The notes below the pieces were generated by a model. That model was not told the origin of the DNA. It was given only the letters and a program-made list of their open reading frames with translations, and did no database searches. From Duganella aquatilis (lineage in GTDB: Bacteria > Pseudomonadota > Gammaproteobacteria > Burkholderiales > Burkholderiaceae_D), in assembly GCF_009674565.1 (NCBI RefSeq), contig NZ_WKJL01000039.1:1-42806 (forward strand): a DNA stretch of 42,806 bases. Direction: 5' to 3'. A program made the position numbers and the translations under genes. Shown piece after piece: positions 8,273 through 16,416 of the stretch; positions within the stretch are counted from its first letter, which is position 1, and every line of letters begins with the position of its first letter.

Positions 8273-8826
8273 GGTTTCCCCATCAGTTTGTCCCAGCCTG
8301 CACGCCCCAGCTTTTCCAGCGTCTCGATATTCTTGTCGAAGATGTCGGACGCTTCCGGGAAAGCCTCGACCGCGCGGTCGATCGATTCCTCGCGCAGCAG
8401 GTGCAGCGTCGGGTACGGCGAGCGGTTGGTGAAGTTGCTGATGTCGTCGACGTCGGTGCCGTCGAACTGGTACTGCGGGTGGAAACTGGCCACTTGCAGG
8501 AAGCCATCCAGTCCCAGATCCTCCAGCGCGGCGTCGGCGACGTCGAGGAATTCGTTGTAATCGAAGAAGTCGGTCAGCACTTGCGGATGGATCAGCAGCG
8601 TGGTGTCGAGCTTGTCCGGATCGGCGTCGGCCAGGTGCTGTAGCTCTTCCATCAATTTTTCCAGCAGCTCTTCCGGCGTTTCCGCCTCGCTGACCACATA
8701 GCGCACCTGCTTTTTCACATGCACGCTCTTGGCGAACGGGCACAGGTTCAGGCCGATGACGGCTTTTTCCAGCCAATGCACGGTGTCGGCGATGACCACA
8801 TCGCGGTCGATGGCAGGGGTACTCAT
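8269..8826 (-). CDS. DUF1415 family protein
   Basis: A 185-residue soluble protein opening MSTPAIDRDVVIADTVHWLE and continuing GLNLCPFAKSVHVKKQVRYVVSE, the diagnostic DUF1415 block, with FDYNEFLDVAD and NFTNRSPYPTLHLLREESI further on. The ATG at 8826 is chosen over an in-frame TTG 15 bases upstream because GAGGAA lies 7 bases before it. The gene is coupled to DUF1289 by a 4-base overlap. It is divergent from mltD, with about 240 bp between them. The family's biochemical role is not established as far as I know. Confidence 0.88.
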   Translation of the reverse strand: MSTPAIDRDVVIADTVHWLEKAVIGLNLCPFAKSVHVKKQVRYVVSEAETPEELLEKLMEELQHLADADPDKLDTTLLIHPQVLTDFFDYNEFLDVADAALEDLGLDGFLQVASFHPQYQFDGTDVDDISNFTNRSPYPTLHLLREESIDRAVEAFPEASDIFDKNIETLEKLGRAGWDKLMGKP

Positions 8827-8983
8827 ATTGCTATTCCTCAATCACTACGCAAAAGCAGGATTGTACGCACTCTTCCCCGCAGCGCCTACGCCTCCCCTCT
8901 ACTTCCGTCAATTTGACGCGATCTGACTCTTATTTGTCCGGAATTGTTGCATATAAGAATTTGTCATAAGGGTGACATATTCC

Positions 8984-9012
8984 TTGACTGATTGTAGGGA
9001 CATTCGTACACT
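8984..9012 (+). promoter_or_regulatory. Sigma-70 promoter of mltD
   Basis: TTGACT (8984-8989), a 17-base spacer, then TACACT (9007-9012), a close match to the sigma-70 consensus. The predicted start near 9019 gives a leader of about 50 bases. A TGTCA-N6-TGACA inverted repeat at 8962-8977 just upstream might be an activator site. Confidence 0.65.
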
Positions 9013-9067
9013 CCACGTTTAATTCATAGTCCACGCGAAGTTTCTTCTCGCTAACTCACGGAAAACT

Positions 9068-10453
9068 ATGCAAGCACGAATTCCCACATCTTTCGCCCTC
9101 GCCACCTTGGTAGCGCTACTTGCGCCCACACTGGCCCTGGCTTACGATCATGCACCAGAGTTGCCGACGGTCACCACCGCGCTGTCTCCCCTGCCAAAAT
9201 CCCCGATTCCCGACGTCACCTCCCTGAAAACCACCAAGCCGGCCAAACTGGTCGACGAAGATGCTTTCCGCGAAAAAGACGTGTGGGGCCGGATCCGCAG
9301 CGGTTACGCCATTCCCGACGTGAACAACGACCTGGTCGCCAAGCACATCAACTGGTACGCCACCCGTCCCGACTACATCGCCCGCACCACCGCGCGCGCT
9401 TCGCTGTACCTGTTCCACGTGGTGTCCGAGCTGGAAAAGCGCGGCATGCCGACCGAACTGGCGCTGCTGCCGTTCATTGAATCCGCCTTCAACCCGAACG
9501 CCCTGTCGAGCGCCAACGCGGCCGGCATGTGGCAGTTCGTGCCGGGCACCGGCCGCGACTTCAACCTGAAGCAGGATGCCTTCAAGGACGAGCGCCGCGG
9601 CATCCTGGCCTCGACCGACGCCGCCCTGACCTATCTGCAGCGCCTGTACGATATGTTTGGCGACTGGCAACTGGCGCTGGCCGCGTATAACTGGGGCGAA
9701 GGCTCGGTGCAGAAAGCCATCAAGCGCAACCAGGCCGCCGGCAAGCCGACCGACTTCGAGAGCCTGGCCGACCTGATGCCGGCCGAAACCCGCAACTACG
9801 TGCCGAAGCTGCAGGCGGTTAAGAACATCGTCGCCAATCCGCAGCAGTACGGCCTGAACCTGCCGCTGATCGACAATTCGCCGTACTTCACCGCCGTCGA
9901 CAAGACCAGCGACATCGACCTGACCGTCGCCGCCCACCTGGCCGAGCTGTCGGTGGACGAGTTCAAGGCGCTGAATCCGCAATTCAAGCGTCCGGTCATC
10001 ACCGGCGACGAGCAGACCAAGATCCTGCTGCCGAAGGAAAACGCCGAGAAGTTCCACCTGAACCTGTCGCAATGGACCAAGGAACTGTCGACCTGGAGCA
10101 CGCACAAGATCACCAGCGCGCGCGAATCGATCCGTTCGCTGGCGTCGCGCTTCCACACCTCGCCCGAGGTGATCCGTCAGGCCAACAATATTCCGCAGAA
10201 CTCGGTGCTGAAAGCCGGTTCGACCATCCTGGTGCCGAAGATCTCCACCTCGGCCAGCATCGACATCGCACCGGACGTGGCCGACACCGCCAACATCTCC
10301 TACGAAGCCGAACGCGCCAGCGGCAAAACGGCCAAGGGCTACAAATTGCCGAAGGCTAGCAAGTCGGATAAATCGAGCCCTGTCTCGCTGGTCAAGGCGC
10401 GCGTCTCGCGTGACGCCGCCCACGGCAAAAAGCACCGCAAAGCCAGCCAGTGA
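9068..10453 (+). CDS. mltD: Membrane-bound lytic murein transglycosylase D
   Basis: A 461-residue envelope enzyme that cleaves peptidoglycan glycan strands with formation of 1,6-anhydromuramic acid. Residues 1-25 form a Sec signal peptide ending TLALA. No lipobox cysteine is seen, so it may be periplasmic and soluble, unlike the E. coli lipoprotein. The SLT domain holds the catalytic glutamate at about residue 138 (LLPFIESAFNPNALSS), then AAGMWQFVPGTGR and LALAAYNWGEGSVQKAI. A C-terminal LysM repeat, SIRSLASRFHTSPEVIRQAN, binds glycan, and a degenerate LysM-like segment precedes it. The last 60 residues are Lys/Ser-rich. It has its own promoter and ends at a GC-rich hairpin. Confidence 0.95.
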   Translation: MQARIPTSFALATLVALLAPTLALAYDHAPELPTVTTALSPLPKSPIPDVTSLKTTKPAKLVDEDAFREKDVWGRIRSGYAIPDVNNDLVAKHINWYATRPDYIARTTARASLYLFHVVSELEKRGMPTELALLPFIESAFNPNALSSANAAGMWQFVPGTGRDFNLKQDAFKDERRGILASTDAALTYLQRLYDMFGDWQLALAAYNWGEGSVQKAIKRNQAAGKPTDFESLADLMPAETRNYVPKLQAVKNIVANPQQYGLNLPLIDNSPYFTAVDKTSDIDLTVAAHLAELSVDEFKALNPQFKRPVITGDEQTKILLPKENAEKFHLNLSQWTKELSTWSTHKITSARESIRSLASRFHTSPEVIRQANNIPQNSVLKAGSTILVPKISTSASIDIAPDVADTANISYEAERASGKTAKGYKLPKASKSDKSSPVSLVKARVSRDAAHGKKHRKASQ

Positions 10454-10461
10454 CGCCGGCC

Positions 10462-10483
10462 CGGCCCCGCTCCGGCGGGGCCG
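10462..10483 (+). terminator. GC-rich hairpin after mltD
   Basis: CGGCCCCGC (10462-10470) pairs perfectly with 10475-10483 across the loop TCCG. No T-run follows, so it is either a weak intrinsic terminator or an RNA 3'-end stabiliser. Confidence 0.55.
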
Positions 10484-10501
10484 TTCACCGCGATTCAGAT
10501 G

Positions 10502-10530
10502 TTGCAGTCGCGGCTGACACGTCCTACAAT
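10502..10530 (+). promoter_or_regulatory. Sigma-70 promoter of fabI
   Basis: TTGCAG (10502-10507), a 17-base spacer, then TACAAT (10525-10530). The predicted start near 10537 leaves a leader of about 105 bases before fabI. Confidence 0.6.
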
Positions 10531-10641
10531 CTTGGTCTTGCGTGTCGGGCAATACTCGCACACTAAAAAAACATAACCCCACTGACGTCGCCAGCCAGCT
10601 CTGAGAGCAAGCCCGGGCACGCAGTCGCAATCGGAGTCCCT

Positions 10642-11433
10642 ATGGCGTTCTTGCAAGGCAAAAAAATCCTCATCACTGGTTTGCTGTCGAACCGTTCCAT
10701 CGCTTACGGTATCGCCAAGGCTTGCCACCGCGAAGGCGCCGAACTGGCGTTCACCTACGTCGGCGAACGTTTTAAAGACCGCATCACCGAATTCGCCGCC
10801 GAATTCGACAGCAAGCTGGTATTCGACTGCGACGTCTCCAGCGACGAGCAGATCGACGCCCTGTTCGCCGACCTCGGCAAGAGCTGGTCGCAGCTGGACG
10901 GCCTGGTGCACGCGATCGGCTTTGCGCCGCGCGAAGCCATCGCCGGCGAATTCCTGGACGGCCTGAGCCGCGAGAACTTCCGCATCGCCCACGACATCTC
11001 GGCCTACAGCTTCCCGGCCATGGCCAAGGCTGCGCTGCCGCTGCTGAAAAACGGTTCGTCGGTGCTGACCCTGTCCTACCTGGGCGCGGTCCGTGCGATT
11101 CCTTACTACAACACCATGGGCCTGGCCAAAGCCTCGCTGGAAGCGTCGGTACGCTACCTGGCGGAAAATCTGGGCAAGCTGGGCATCCGTTCGAACGGCA
11201 TTTCGGCCGGTCCGATCAAGACCCTGGCCGCTTCGGGCATCAAGGACTTCGGCAAGCTGCTGGGCTTTGCCTCGTCGCACGCGCCGCTGCGCCGCAACGT
11301 CACCATCGAAGAAGTCGGCAACACCGCCGCCTTCCTGCTGTCGGACCTGGCGTCGGGCATCACCGGTGAAATCACCTACGTCGACGGCGGCTTCTCGCAC
11401 GTGATGGGCCTGAACGCGGAAGACTACCAGTAA
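10642..11433 (+). CDS. fabI: Enoyl-[acyl-carrier-protein] reductase (NADH) FabI
   Basis: A 263-residue short-chain dehydrogenase that performs the last step of each fatty acid elongation cycle, reducing trans-2-enoyl-ACP. The N-terminal ITGLLSNRSIAYGIAKA is the FabI-type nucleotide loop. The catalytic set is in the canonical place: Tyr146 (SYLG), Tyr156 and Lys163 within YYNTMGLAKASLEA, the same numbering as in E. coli. SAGPIKTLAASGI and YVDGGFSHVMG complete the family pattern. FabI is the target of triclosan-type inhibitors. It is transcribed alone from its own promoter and ends at a strong terminator. Confidence 0.96.
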   Translation: MAFLQGKKILITGLLSNRSIAYGIAKACHREGAELAFTYVGERFKDRITEFAAEFDSKLVFDCDVSSDEQIDALFADLGKSWSQLDGLVHAIGFAPREAIAGEFLDGLSRENFRIAHDISAYSFPAMAKAALPLLKNGSSVLTLSYLGAVRAIPYYNTMGLAKASLEASVRYLAENLGKLGIRSNGISAGPIKTLAASGIKDFGKLLGFASSHAPLRRNVTIEEVGNTAAFLLSDLASGITGEITYVDGGFSHVMGLNAEDYQ

Positions 11434-11456
11434 GCCCTCCCCGCTTCGCGGACATC

Positions 11457-11485
11457 AAAACGCCCTGCCTGCTGGGCGTTTTTTT
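11457..11485. terminator. Intrinsic terminator after fabI
   Basis: AAAACGCCC pairs with GGGCGTTTT around a loop of 8 bases, followed by a run of T. It ends inside the stop region of the convergent gene at 11484, so it can also serve the opposite strand. Confidence 0.85.
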
Positions 11486-11891
11486 ATGGCAGCGTGGCCA
11501 GGCTGGCGTACAGCTTGTCGCAGTCGGCCATGCTGGGCGCCTTCTGCTGCGAGATGCCGAGCTGGTTGGTCTGCCAGTCCTGCAGCGTGCGTTTTTCCTC
11601 TTCCAGCAGCGGGCCCATGGCCCTGGCGTCGTCGCGGCTGGTGAGGCTGACCATCAGCACATCGGCCTGCTTCGGCTTGGCCTCATTGGCCTTGCGCCAG
11701 GCTTGCACGGCGCTGTCGTAGGCGCTGGCGTGTTCAGGGAACTTGCGGCCGCAGGCGCCGCTGACGGCGGTCAGGAAATCGCGCCGGATGCCGAGCTTGA
11801 CCGCCGACCGGTCCGCATCGCTAAGATCTGCCGCCAGCGCAGCCCCCACCTGCACGGCACATAGTCCAGCCACCACCAATTTTCGCCACAT
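11484..11891 (-). CDS. Hypothetical secreted protein
   Basis: A 135-residue protein I do not recognise. Residues 1-20 (MWRKLVVAGLCAVQVGAALA) form a signal peptide cleaved after ALA. The mature part is helical and charged, with two cysteines (SGACGRKF and MADCDKL) that could form a disulfide in the periplasm. The ATG at 11891 is chosen because AGGGGA lies just before it; the frame opens at an upstream TTG without a ribosome site. It is convergent with fabI and shares its terminator. It was probably annotated as hypothetical in related genomes. Confidence 0.75.
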   Translation of the reverse strand: MWRKLVVAGLCAVQVGAALAADLSDADRSAVKLGIRRDFLTAVSGACGRKFPEHASAYDSAVQAWRKANEAKPKQADVLMVSLTSRDDARAMGPLLEEEKRTLQDWQTNQLGISQQKAPSMADCDKLYASLATLP

Positions 11892-11956
11892 AGATCCCCT
11901 TTTTTTCAAAATACAAAGTTATCTTATAGACAACTACTGTGGCGCACGATAGAAAT

Positions 11957-12285
11957 TATCAAATCGGTTAACCGGCGAACAGCTGGTCCATCGCATTCCG
12001 GCAGGCTGGAAACTGGCGTGGATGGAAGGCGCGGCGGATGGCGCCTACATGGCCGAATACATTCGCGAGAAAGAAGAAATCACCAGCTGGCGCGAAGGCT
12101 CCTACCTGGCGTTCGCCGAGGGCAGGGATTTCCTGTTCCAGATCCAGTACGGCTGGCGCCCGCGCACGCAGGACGAGCACGACAGCAACCTGCCATGGCG
12201 TATTTCCGCCGAGGCCAGCCTGTCCTACCTGAACGCCATCAAGGACACCATCCTGTGCGGAGGCACCAGCGAACCGGCGTGCTGA
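11957..12285 (+). pseudogene. 5'-truncated remnant of a secreted hypothetical protein gene
   Basis: The frame is open from just after a TAG at about 11954 and translates without an ATG for about 22 codons as LTGEQLVHRIPAGWKLAWME, then continues AYMAEYIREKEEITSWREG and DFLFQIQYGWRPRTQDEHDS to the stop at 12285. It looks like real protein well upstream of the first ATG (12022). No signal peptide, ribosome site or promoter precedes it, so the 5' end seems lost. The join YLAFAEGRDFLF may also mark an internal deletion. An 87-residue product from the ATG at 12022 is the alternative reading. I know no function for it. Confidence 0.5.
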
Positions 12286-12607
12286 TAAATCGGCGCACTG
12301 TTGACTGACCTATACAAGAACGGCAAACTAAGGCATAATAGCTGTCTTGCACTGCAATGCGTGTGTCGATAGCAAGCGATACCGGTTGTCCAGTCAGTAG
12401 TTTTTTAGCAGCATCGCAGCCTCAGCGCATCGTTCCTGGTGCCCTTATAAAGCCCTCCCGCCTCTGGTGTCGCTTCCTGACACCGTCCCGGCGCAAAGCT
12501 TTTGTGCCGAAATTTCTTTCGATTTTGATTGAGTCATTTCGTTTTGGTAGGCGTTGCTATTTCGCGTTCCGTATTTGCGTGAACGCAGATTTTTACGAAA
12601 GAAAAGC
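12286..12607 (+). promoter_or_regulatory. Long structured 5' leader of rhlE
   Basis: This 322-bp stretch has no convincing gene. A promoter candidate is TATACA (12311-12316), 17 bases, CATAAT (12334-12339), giving a leader of about 260 bases. Within it, 12489-12497 pairs with 12501-12509 (9 bp with one G-U, loop GCT). TTTCTTTCG (12513-12521) is perfectly complementary to CGAAAGAAA (12596-12604), which covers the ribosome binding region just before the ATG at 12608. GCGTTC (12564-12569) pairs with GAACGC (12581-12586) inside that long-range stem. The layout suggests control of helicase translation by RNA structure; the fold is not verified. Confidence 0.5.
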
Positions 12608-14017
12608 ATGACATTTGAAGCACTAGGTCTCAACACGTCCATCATCAAAGCCCTGACCGACGCCGGCTACACCGCGCCGACCCCAGTTCAGCAGCAGGCC
12701 GTGCCTGCCGCGATCGCAGGCAAGGACTTGTTGGTTTCCTCGCAAACCGGTTCCGGCAAGACTGCAGCCTTCATGCTGCCGTCGCTGCACCGTTTGTCCG
12801 AGATCGATCCGGCCACCGCCGGCAAGACTCCAAATCAAGAAATGCAAGCCGCCCGCGCCCGTGGCGAGCGTCCACGTTTCAAAGCCGCACAGCCAAAAAT
12901 GCTGGTGTTGACCCCAACCCGCGAACTGGCCCTGCAAGTCACCACCAATACCGACAAGTACAGCGTCAACCTGCGCCGCATCAAGGCCGTGTCGATCCTG
13001 GGCGGTATGCCTTACCCTAAGCAGATGCAACTGCTGGCCAAGAATCCTGAGATCCTGGTCGCCACCCCTGGCCGCCTGATCGACCACATGGAATCGGGCA
13101 AGATCGACTTCTCGCAACTGGAAATCCTGGTGCTGGACGAAGCCGACCGCATGCTGGACATGGGCTTCATCGACGACATCGAGAAAATCGTTGCCGCGAC
13201 CCCGGCCGGCCGTCAGACCATGCTGTTCTCGGCCACGCTGGATGGCGTGGTGGGCAATATGGCCCGCCGCATCACCAAAGACCCGCAAGTGATCCAGATC
13301 ATGAGCGCGGCCAACAAGCACGAAAACATCACCCAGCGCGTGCACTTCGTCGACGACCTGTCGCACAAGAACCGCCTGCTGGACCACCTGCTGCGCGACG
13401 AGACGCTGGACCAGGCCGTGGTGTTCACCGCCACCAAGCGTGACGCCGACACCATCGCCGACCGTCTGAACATCGCCGGTTTCTCGGCTGCCGCGCTGCA
13501 CGGCGACATGCACCAGGGCGCGCGTAACCGCACCCTGGACAGCCTGCGCCGCGGTTCGGTGAAGATCCTGATCGCCACCGACGTTGCCGCCCGCGGCATC
13601 GACGTGCCGACCATCACCCACGTGTTCAACTACGACCTGCCGAAGTTCCCGGAAGACTACGTGCACCGCATCGGCCGTACCGGCCGTGCCGGCCGCAATG
13701 GTCACGCGATCTCGCTGGTGAACCATGCTGAAGGCATGAACGTCAAGCGCATCGAACGCTTCACCAAGCAGCTGATTCCGGTGAACGTGGTCGAAGGCTA
13801 CGAGCCGAAGAAAACCGGTTCCGCACCACGCTCGTCGGCACGTCCAGGCGGCTGGAAACCAGGCGACAACCGTGGTGGCGCCAAGCCAGGCCAGCGTTCG
13901 TTCAGCAAGCCGGGCAGCAGCAGCGGCGCCCCGCGCCGTGAAGGCAGCGGCGGCGGCTACAAAGGCAGCAACCCACGCAGCGCCGACGGCCAGCGCCGTA
14001 CCTACGGCGACCGTTAA
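12608..14017 (+). CDS. rhlE: DEAD-box ATP-dependent RNA helicase, RhlE type
   Basis: A 469-residue helicase that unwinds RNA duplexes in ribosome assembly or RNA decay. All motifs are present: Q-motif GYTAPTPVQQQAVP, motif I SQTGSGKT (45-52), PTREL, TPGRL, DEAD (177-180), SAT (208-210), ATDVAARGID and HRIGRTGR (353-360). An insertion of about 35 residues rich in Ala/Arg between motifs I and Ia is common in Burkholderiales homologues. The last 80 residues are a basic Gly/Ser/Arg-rich tail that probably binds RNA non-specifically. The start at 12608 gives the standard MTFEALGLN opening; 18 upstream in-frame codons are part of the leader. Cold or autogenous control is suggested by the leader, not shown. 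Confidence 0.94.
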   Translation: MTFEALGLNTSIIKALTDAGYTAPTPVQQQAVPAAIAGKDLLVSSQTGSGKTAAFMLPSLHRLSEIDPATAGKTPNQEMQAARARGERPRFKAAQPKMLVLTPTRELALQVTTNTDKYSVNLRRIKAVSILGGMPYPKQMQLLAKNPEILVATPGRLIDHMESGKIDFSQLEILVLDEADRMLDMGFIDDIEKIVAATPAGRQTMLFSATLDGVVGNMARRITKDPQVIQIMSAANKHENITQRVHFVDDLSHKNRLLDHLLRDETLDQAVVFTATKRDADTIADRLNIAGFSAAALHGDMHQGARNRTLDSLRRGSVKILIATDVAARGIDVPTITHVFNYDLPKFPEDYVHRIGRTGRAGRNGHAISLVNHAEGMNVKRIERFTKQLIPVNVVEGYEPKKTGSAPRSSARPGGWKPGDNRGGAKPGQRSFSKPGSSSGAPRREGSGGGYKGSNPRSADGQRRTYGDR

Positions 14018-14035
14018 TCCCGGTTAGTCTGTGAC

Positions 14036-14065
14036 AAAAGCCGCCAGAGCGATCTGGCGGCTTTT
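14036..14065. terminator. Bidirectional intrinsic terminator after rhlE
   Basis: AAAAGCCGCCAG (14036-14047) pairs perfectly with CTGGCGGCTTTT across the loop AGCGAT, followed by further T on the plus strand and preceded by A, so it works for rhlE and for the convergent gene ending at 14067. Confidence 0.9.
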
Positions 14066-14066
14066 T

Positions 14067-15113
14067 TTATTTGAGCACGGCGACCGTGTCGACGATGTCG
14101 ACGCCCTGCAACTGGCCGAGCCAGGCGTCGAACCACGGCTTGTGGGTGGCGCCGACGATGGACAGCACGCGCGCGCCGGGGCGTTCGCGGAAGGTTTCGC
14201 GGATATTGGCCACCATGCGCATGTTGCGAATCTCCCAGCCCGCCACCCATATTTGCGGATAGCCTTCCGGCGATTGGGCGCGCATGGCGGCGCCGACGTT
14301 GCCGTCGGCCCGGACTTTCAGCGCGGCGGCGTCGTTGAGCTGGCGGTACAGCGGCAGCAGGTCGTCCGCCTTGCCGAGCGCGTCCAGCTGCTTTTCCTGC
14401 TCGCCCAGCGTTGCACCGCCGGCCGCCCACGCGCCTTCGATCGAGCGCACGAAGGCTTTGATGTCGGGCACGTCGATGTAGTCGCCGGTGTGGTTGTCGA
14501 CCGGGTAGACGCGCTGCCGGCCCAGGCGCGCGGCCAGGCGGGCTGCCAGCTGGTAGCTTTCGTCGTTGACCGTGCTCATCTTGTTGAGCTTGTCCACCAG
14601 CGCGGCATCCAGGCTGTCGCCGGCGTGACGCTCGGCCTCGGGCAGTTGCAGCCACTGCACGTAGGCGGAAGCGCGGTTGTTCGCGGCCAGGAACAAGGCG
14701 GCGAGGTGGCGCCGCTGCGATGGCGTCGGCTGCGCCGGCCAGGCGGCCAGGGTTTTGTCGGCTTCCGTGATGGCGGCCGGCGCGTCCAGGCCGGTGGCCG
14801 CCTTGGCGGCGTCGGTGGACGGGCAGTAGTCGTTGCCATACTTGGACGGCTGGCGCGACGCCAGGTCGCATTCGTCGCCCGGCAGGTCTTCAATGGTGAT
14901 GATGTCCGGCTTGAACGCCGCCAGCCGGTCCAGCACGCCGCTCAGCGAGGCCGGGTTGAATTCCTTGGACATGCCGCGCAAGTGCACGGTGCCCAGCACC
15001 AGCACCTGGGCGCGCGGCCCGGTCATGCCGCGGTCCAGTCCTGACAAGTTCCCCTGCGCTTGCGCAGCCAGCGGCAATGCCGCGATGACGCCCCATTTCC
15101 ACCACTTGCCCAT
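14067..15113 (-). CDS. DUF5694 family secreted protein (TraB/GumN-like)
   Basis: A 348-residue protein with a short signal peptide (residues 1-19, ending AAQAQ). Conserved blocks are VLVLGTVHLRGM, FKPDIITIEDLPGDEC, VYPVDNHTGDY, RNMRMVANIRETF and VLSIVGATHKPWFDAWL. GTxHL at the front and the VGATHKP histidine near the end are the features shared by the TraB/PrgY/GumN clan and by DUF5694, thought to be metal-dependent hydrolases; the enzymatic activity here is unproven. It is monocistronic, convergent with rhlE across a shared terminator. Probably periplasmic. Confidence 0.78.
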   Translation of the reverse strand: MGKWWKWGVIAALPLAAQAQGNLSGLDRGMTGPRAQVLVLGTVHLRGMSKEFNPASLSGVLDRLAAFKPDIITIEDLPGDECDLASRQPSKYGNDYCPSTDAAKAATGLDAPAAITEADKTLAAWPAQPTPSQRRHLAALFLAANNRASAYVQWLQLPEAERHAGDSLDAALVDKLNKMSTVNDESYQLAARLAARLGRQRVYPVDNHTGDYIDVPDIKAFVRSIEGAWAAGGATLGEQEKQLDALGKADDLLPLYRQLNDAAALKVRADGNVGAAMRAQSPEGYPQIWVAGWEIRNMRMVANIRETFRERPGARVLSIVGATHKPWFDAWLGQLQGVDIVDTVAVLK

Positions 15114-15294
15114 GACGCTTCCTTCTCATCGTTAAAGAGAGTCCAGTGTAAAAAAGAAACTATTGCCGGACAGCCGGTTTGGGACAGAACGCCGATTTTG
15201 CCGTCCAGACGGTTAAATAGGTGAGAATGTGTGATTATTGGGAGTTGCCAAATGGGTACACTGGCGCATCCTCCATATTTGAAAGGCAGGCGGC

Positions 15295-15711
15295 ATGATG
15301 GACGGTTTGCTCAAGCTGGCCCGCATCACGACCCGCCTGCTCAGTGGCGCGCTGGCGCTGGGCCTGCTGATGATGTCGGTCATGTTGTCGCTGCTTGCCG
15401 CGGCGATGCCGCAAGGAGAAGACTTCATCCCCGGCTGGCAGATCATCGCGGCGGTGATTGCTGCCGGTGCGCTGGTGGCGTCCGGCTTCATGATGTTTTC
15501 GCTGGGCTGGCCGATACGCTTCGCGCGGCCGTCGTTCAGGTGGCTCACCGCCCTGCTCCTGCTGGTTCCTCTGGTGGCGGGCTGTGTGCTGGTGAACGCG
15601 ACGCGCACGCAGTTTCCGCCGGTGGATCTGGCCTTCATCTTGATCGGATTTACCGTCTGGCTGCTGCTGTTGTGCGTCAAGCCGGCTTTGCTTGGAACGG
15701 CGGAGAAATAA
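15295..15711 (+). CDS. Hypothetical four-helix membrane protein
   Basis: A 138-residue protein with four predicted membrane segments: about residues 13-37, 48-70, 82-100 and 112-130. No recognised domain motif. AGGCAGG lies 6 bases upstream of the ATG pair at 15295. It is followed after one base by the DUF6434 gene and then by a secreted protein gene with a 1-base overlap, so the three probably form one message. Function unknown. Confidence 0.7.
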   Translation: MMDGLLKLARITTRLLSGALALGLLMMSVMLSLLAAAMPQGEDFIPGWQIIAAVIAAGALVASGFMMFSLGWPIRFARPSFRWLTALLLLVPLVAGCVLVNATRTQFPPVDLAFILIGFTVWLLLLCVKPALLGTAEK

Positions 15712-15712
15712 C

Positions 15713-15937
15713 ATGACGTTCGATTGGCATGGTGAAGAAATCACGCGCCAGACCGCTGTTGATGCCGGCTATAAAAATACGCAGAACGCACGCCGCTTCC
15801 TGATCGCCCAATGCGGCGACGGCTTCAAGTTCGACCGCGAGTTCATGGCGTGGATACGCAGCGGCGCCGCCAGAACCATGGGCGATGTCGCCGACGAATG
15901 GCAACGCCGCCATGCCGCCACCAATGGAGATTCGTGA
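15713..15937 (+). CDS. DUF6434 domain protein
   Basis: A 74-residue soluble protein: FDWHGEEITRQTAVDAGYKN, then TQNARRFLIAQCGDGFKFDR and EFMAWIRSGAARTMGDVADEW. This matches the DUF6434 module, usually found alone or with SAP-like domains. The start at 15713 (MTFDWHG) is preferred over an in-frame codon at 15692 that overlaps the previous gene. The TGATG junction with the next gene (1-base overlap) indicates coupling. Molecular function unknown. Confidence 0.8.
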   Translation: MTFDWHGEEITRQTAVDAGYKNTQNARRFLIAQCGDGFKFDREFMAWIRSGAARTMGDVADEWQRRHAATNGDS

Positions 15938-16416
15938 TGCGCCACCTGATCACCGCCGGGCTGCTGGCATGTGCACTGAGCGCCCATGCCGCCGATGCGC
16001 TGCCGCGCTACCTCACCGGCACCTGGGGCACGGCGGCGTCGCTGCATGAGGGGGCGGAGAAGCAGGCCGACATCTATCTGCTGCCGGACGGTTTCGGCGC
16101 GCTGGCAGGCTCCACTTCGGCGCCACGCCGCGCCGATGGCTTGGACGACGGCAAGCCGGCGCCGCGCGGCATCGTCGGCTTGCCGATTTTCGCGACGCTG
16201 GATGGCGATACGCTGACCGCTCGCCTGTTCCTGCCCGACACCCTGTCGGCCGCGGAGGTCAAGGGCGCCGCCAGCATCCGCCTCATTTGCCGCTACCAGC
16301 AAGCCGGCCCGGTAATGACCTGCACCGGACTGGACGGCGCTCCCATGGTGATGAAACGCCACAGCGACACCACACCACCCGACATCATCAGCTTGCGCGA
16401 CAGCATGCGGCACTAG
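15937..16416 (+). CDS. Hypothetical secreted protein
   Basis: A 159-residue protein with a clear signal peptide (MRHLITAGLLACALSAHA, cleaved before ADAL). The mature part starts LPRYLTGTWGTAASL, a pattern seen in lipocalin-like small secreted proteins (GTW near the start), and contains a possible disulfide pair (RLICRYQ and VMTCTGL). No family is recognised with certainty. The start is fixed by the TGATG overlap with the DUF6434 gene. The stop overlaps the convergent TM2 gene by 4 bases. Confidence 0.72.
   Translation: MRHLITAGLLACALSAHAADALPRYLTGTWGTAASLHEGAEKQADIYLLPDGFGALAGSTSAPRRADGLDDGKPAPRGIVGLPIFATLDGDTLTARLFLPDTLSAAEVKGAASIRLICRYQQAGPVMTCTGLDGAPMVMKRHSDTTPPDIISLRDSMRH

Noticed and set aside
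8962..8977. TGTCA-N6-TGACA inverted repeat upstream of the mltD promoter
   Set aside because: Five-base arms are too short to claim a named regulator; mentioned only in the promoter entry.
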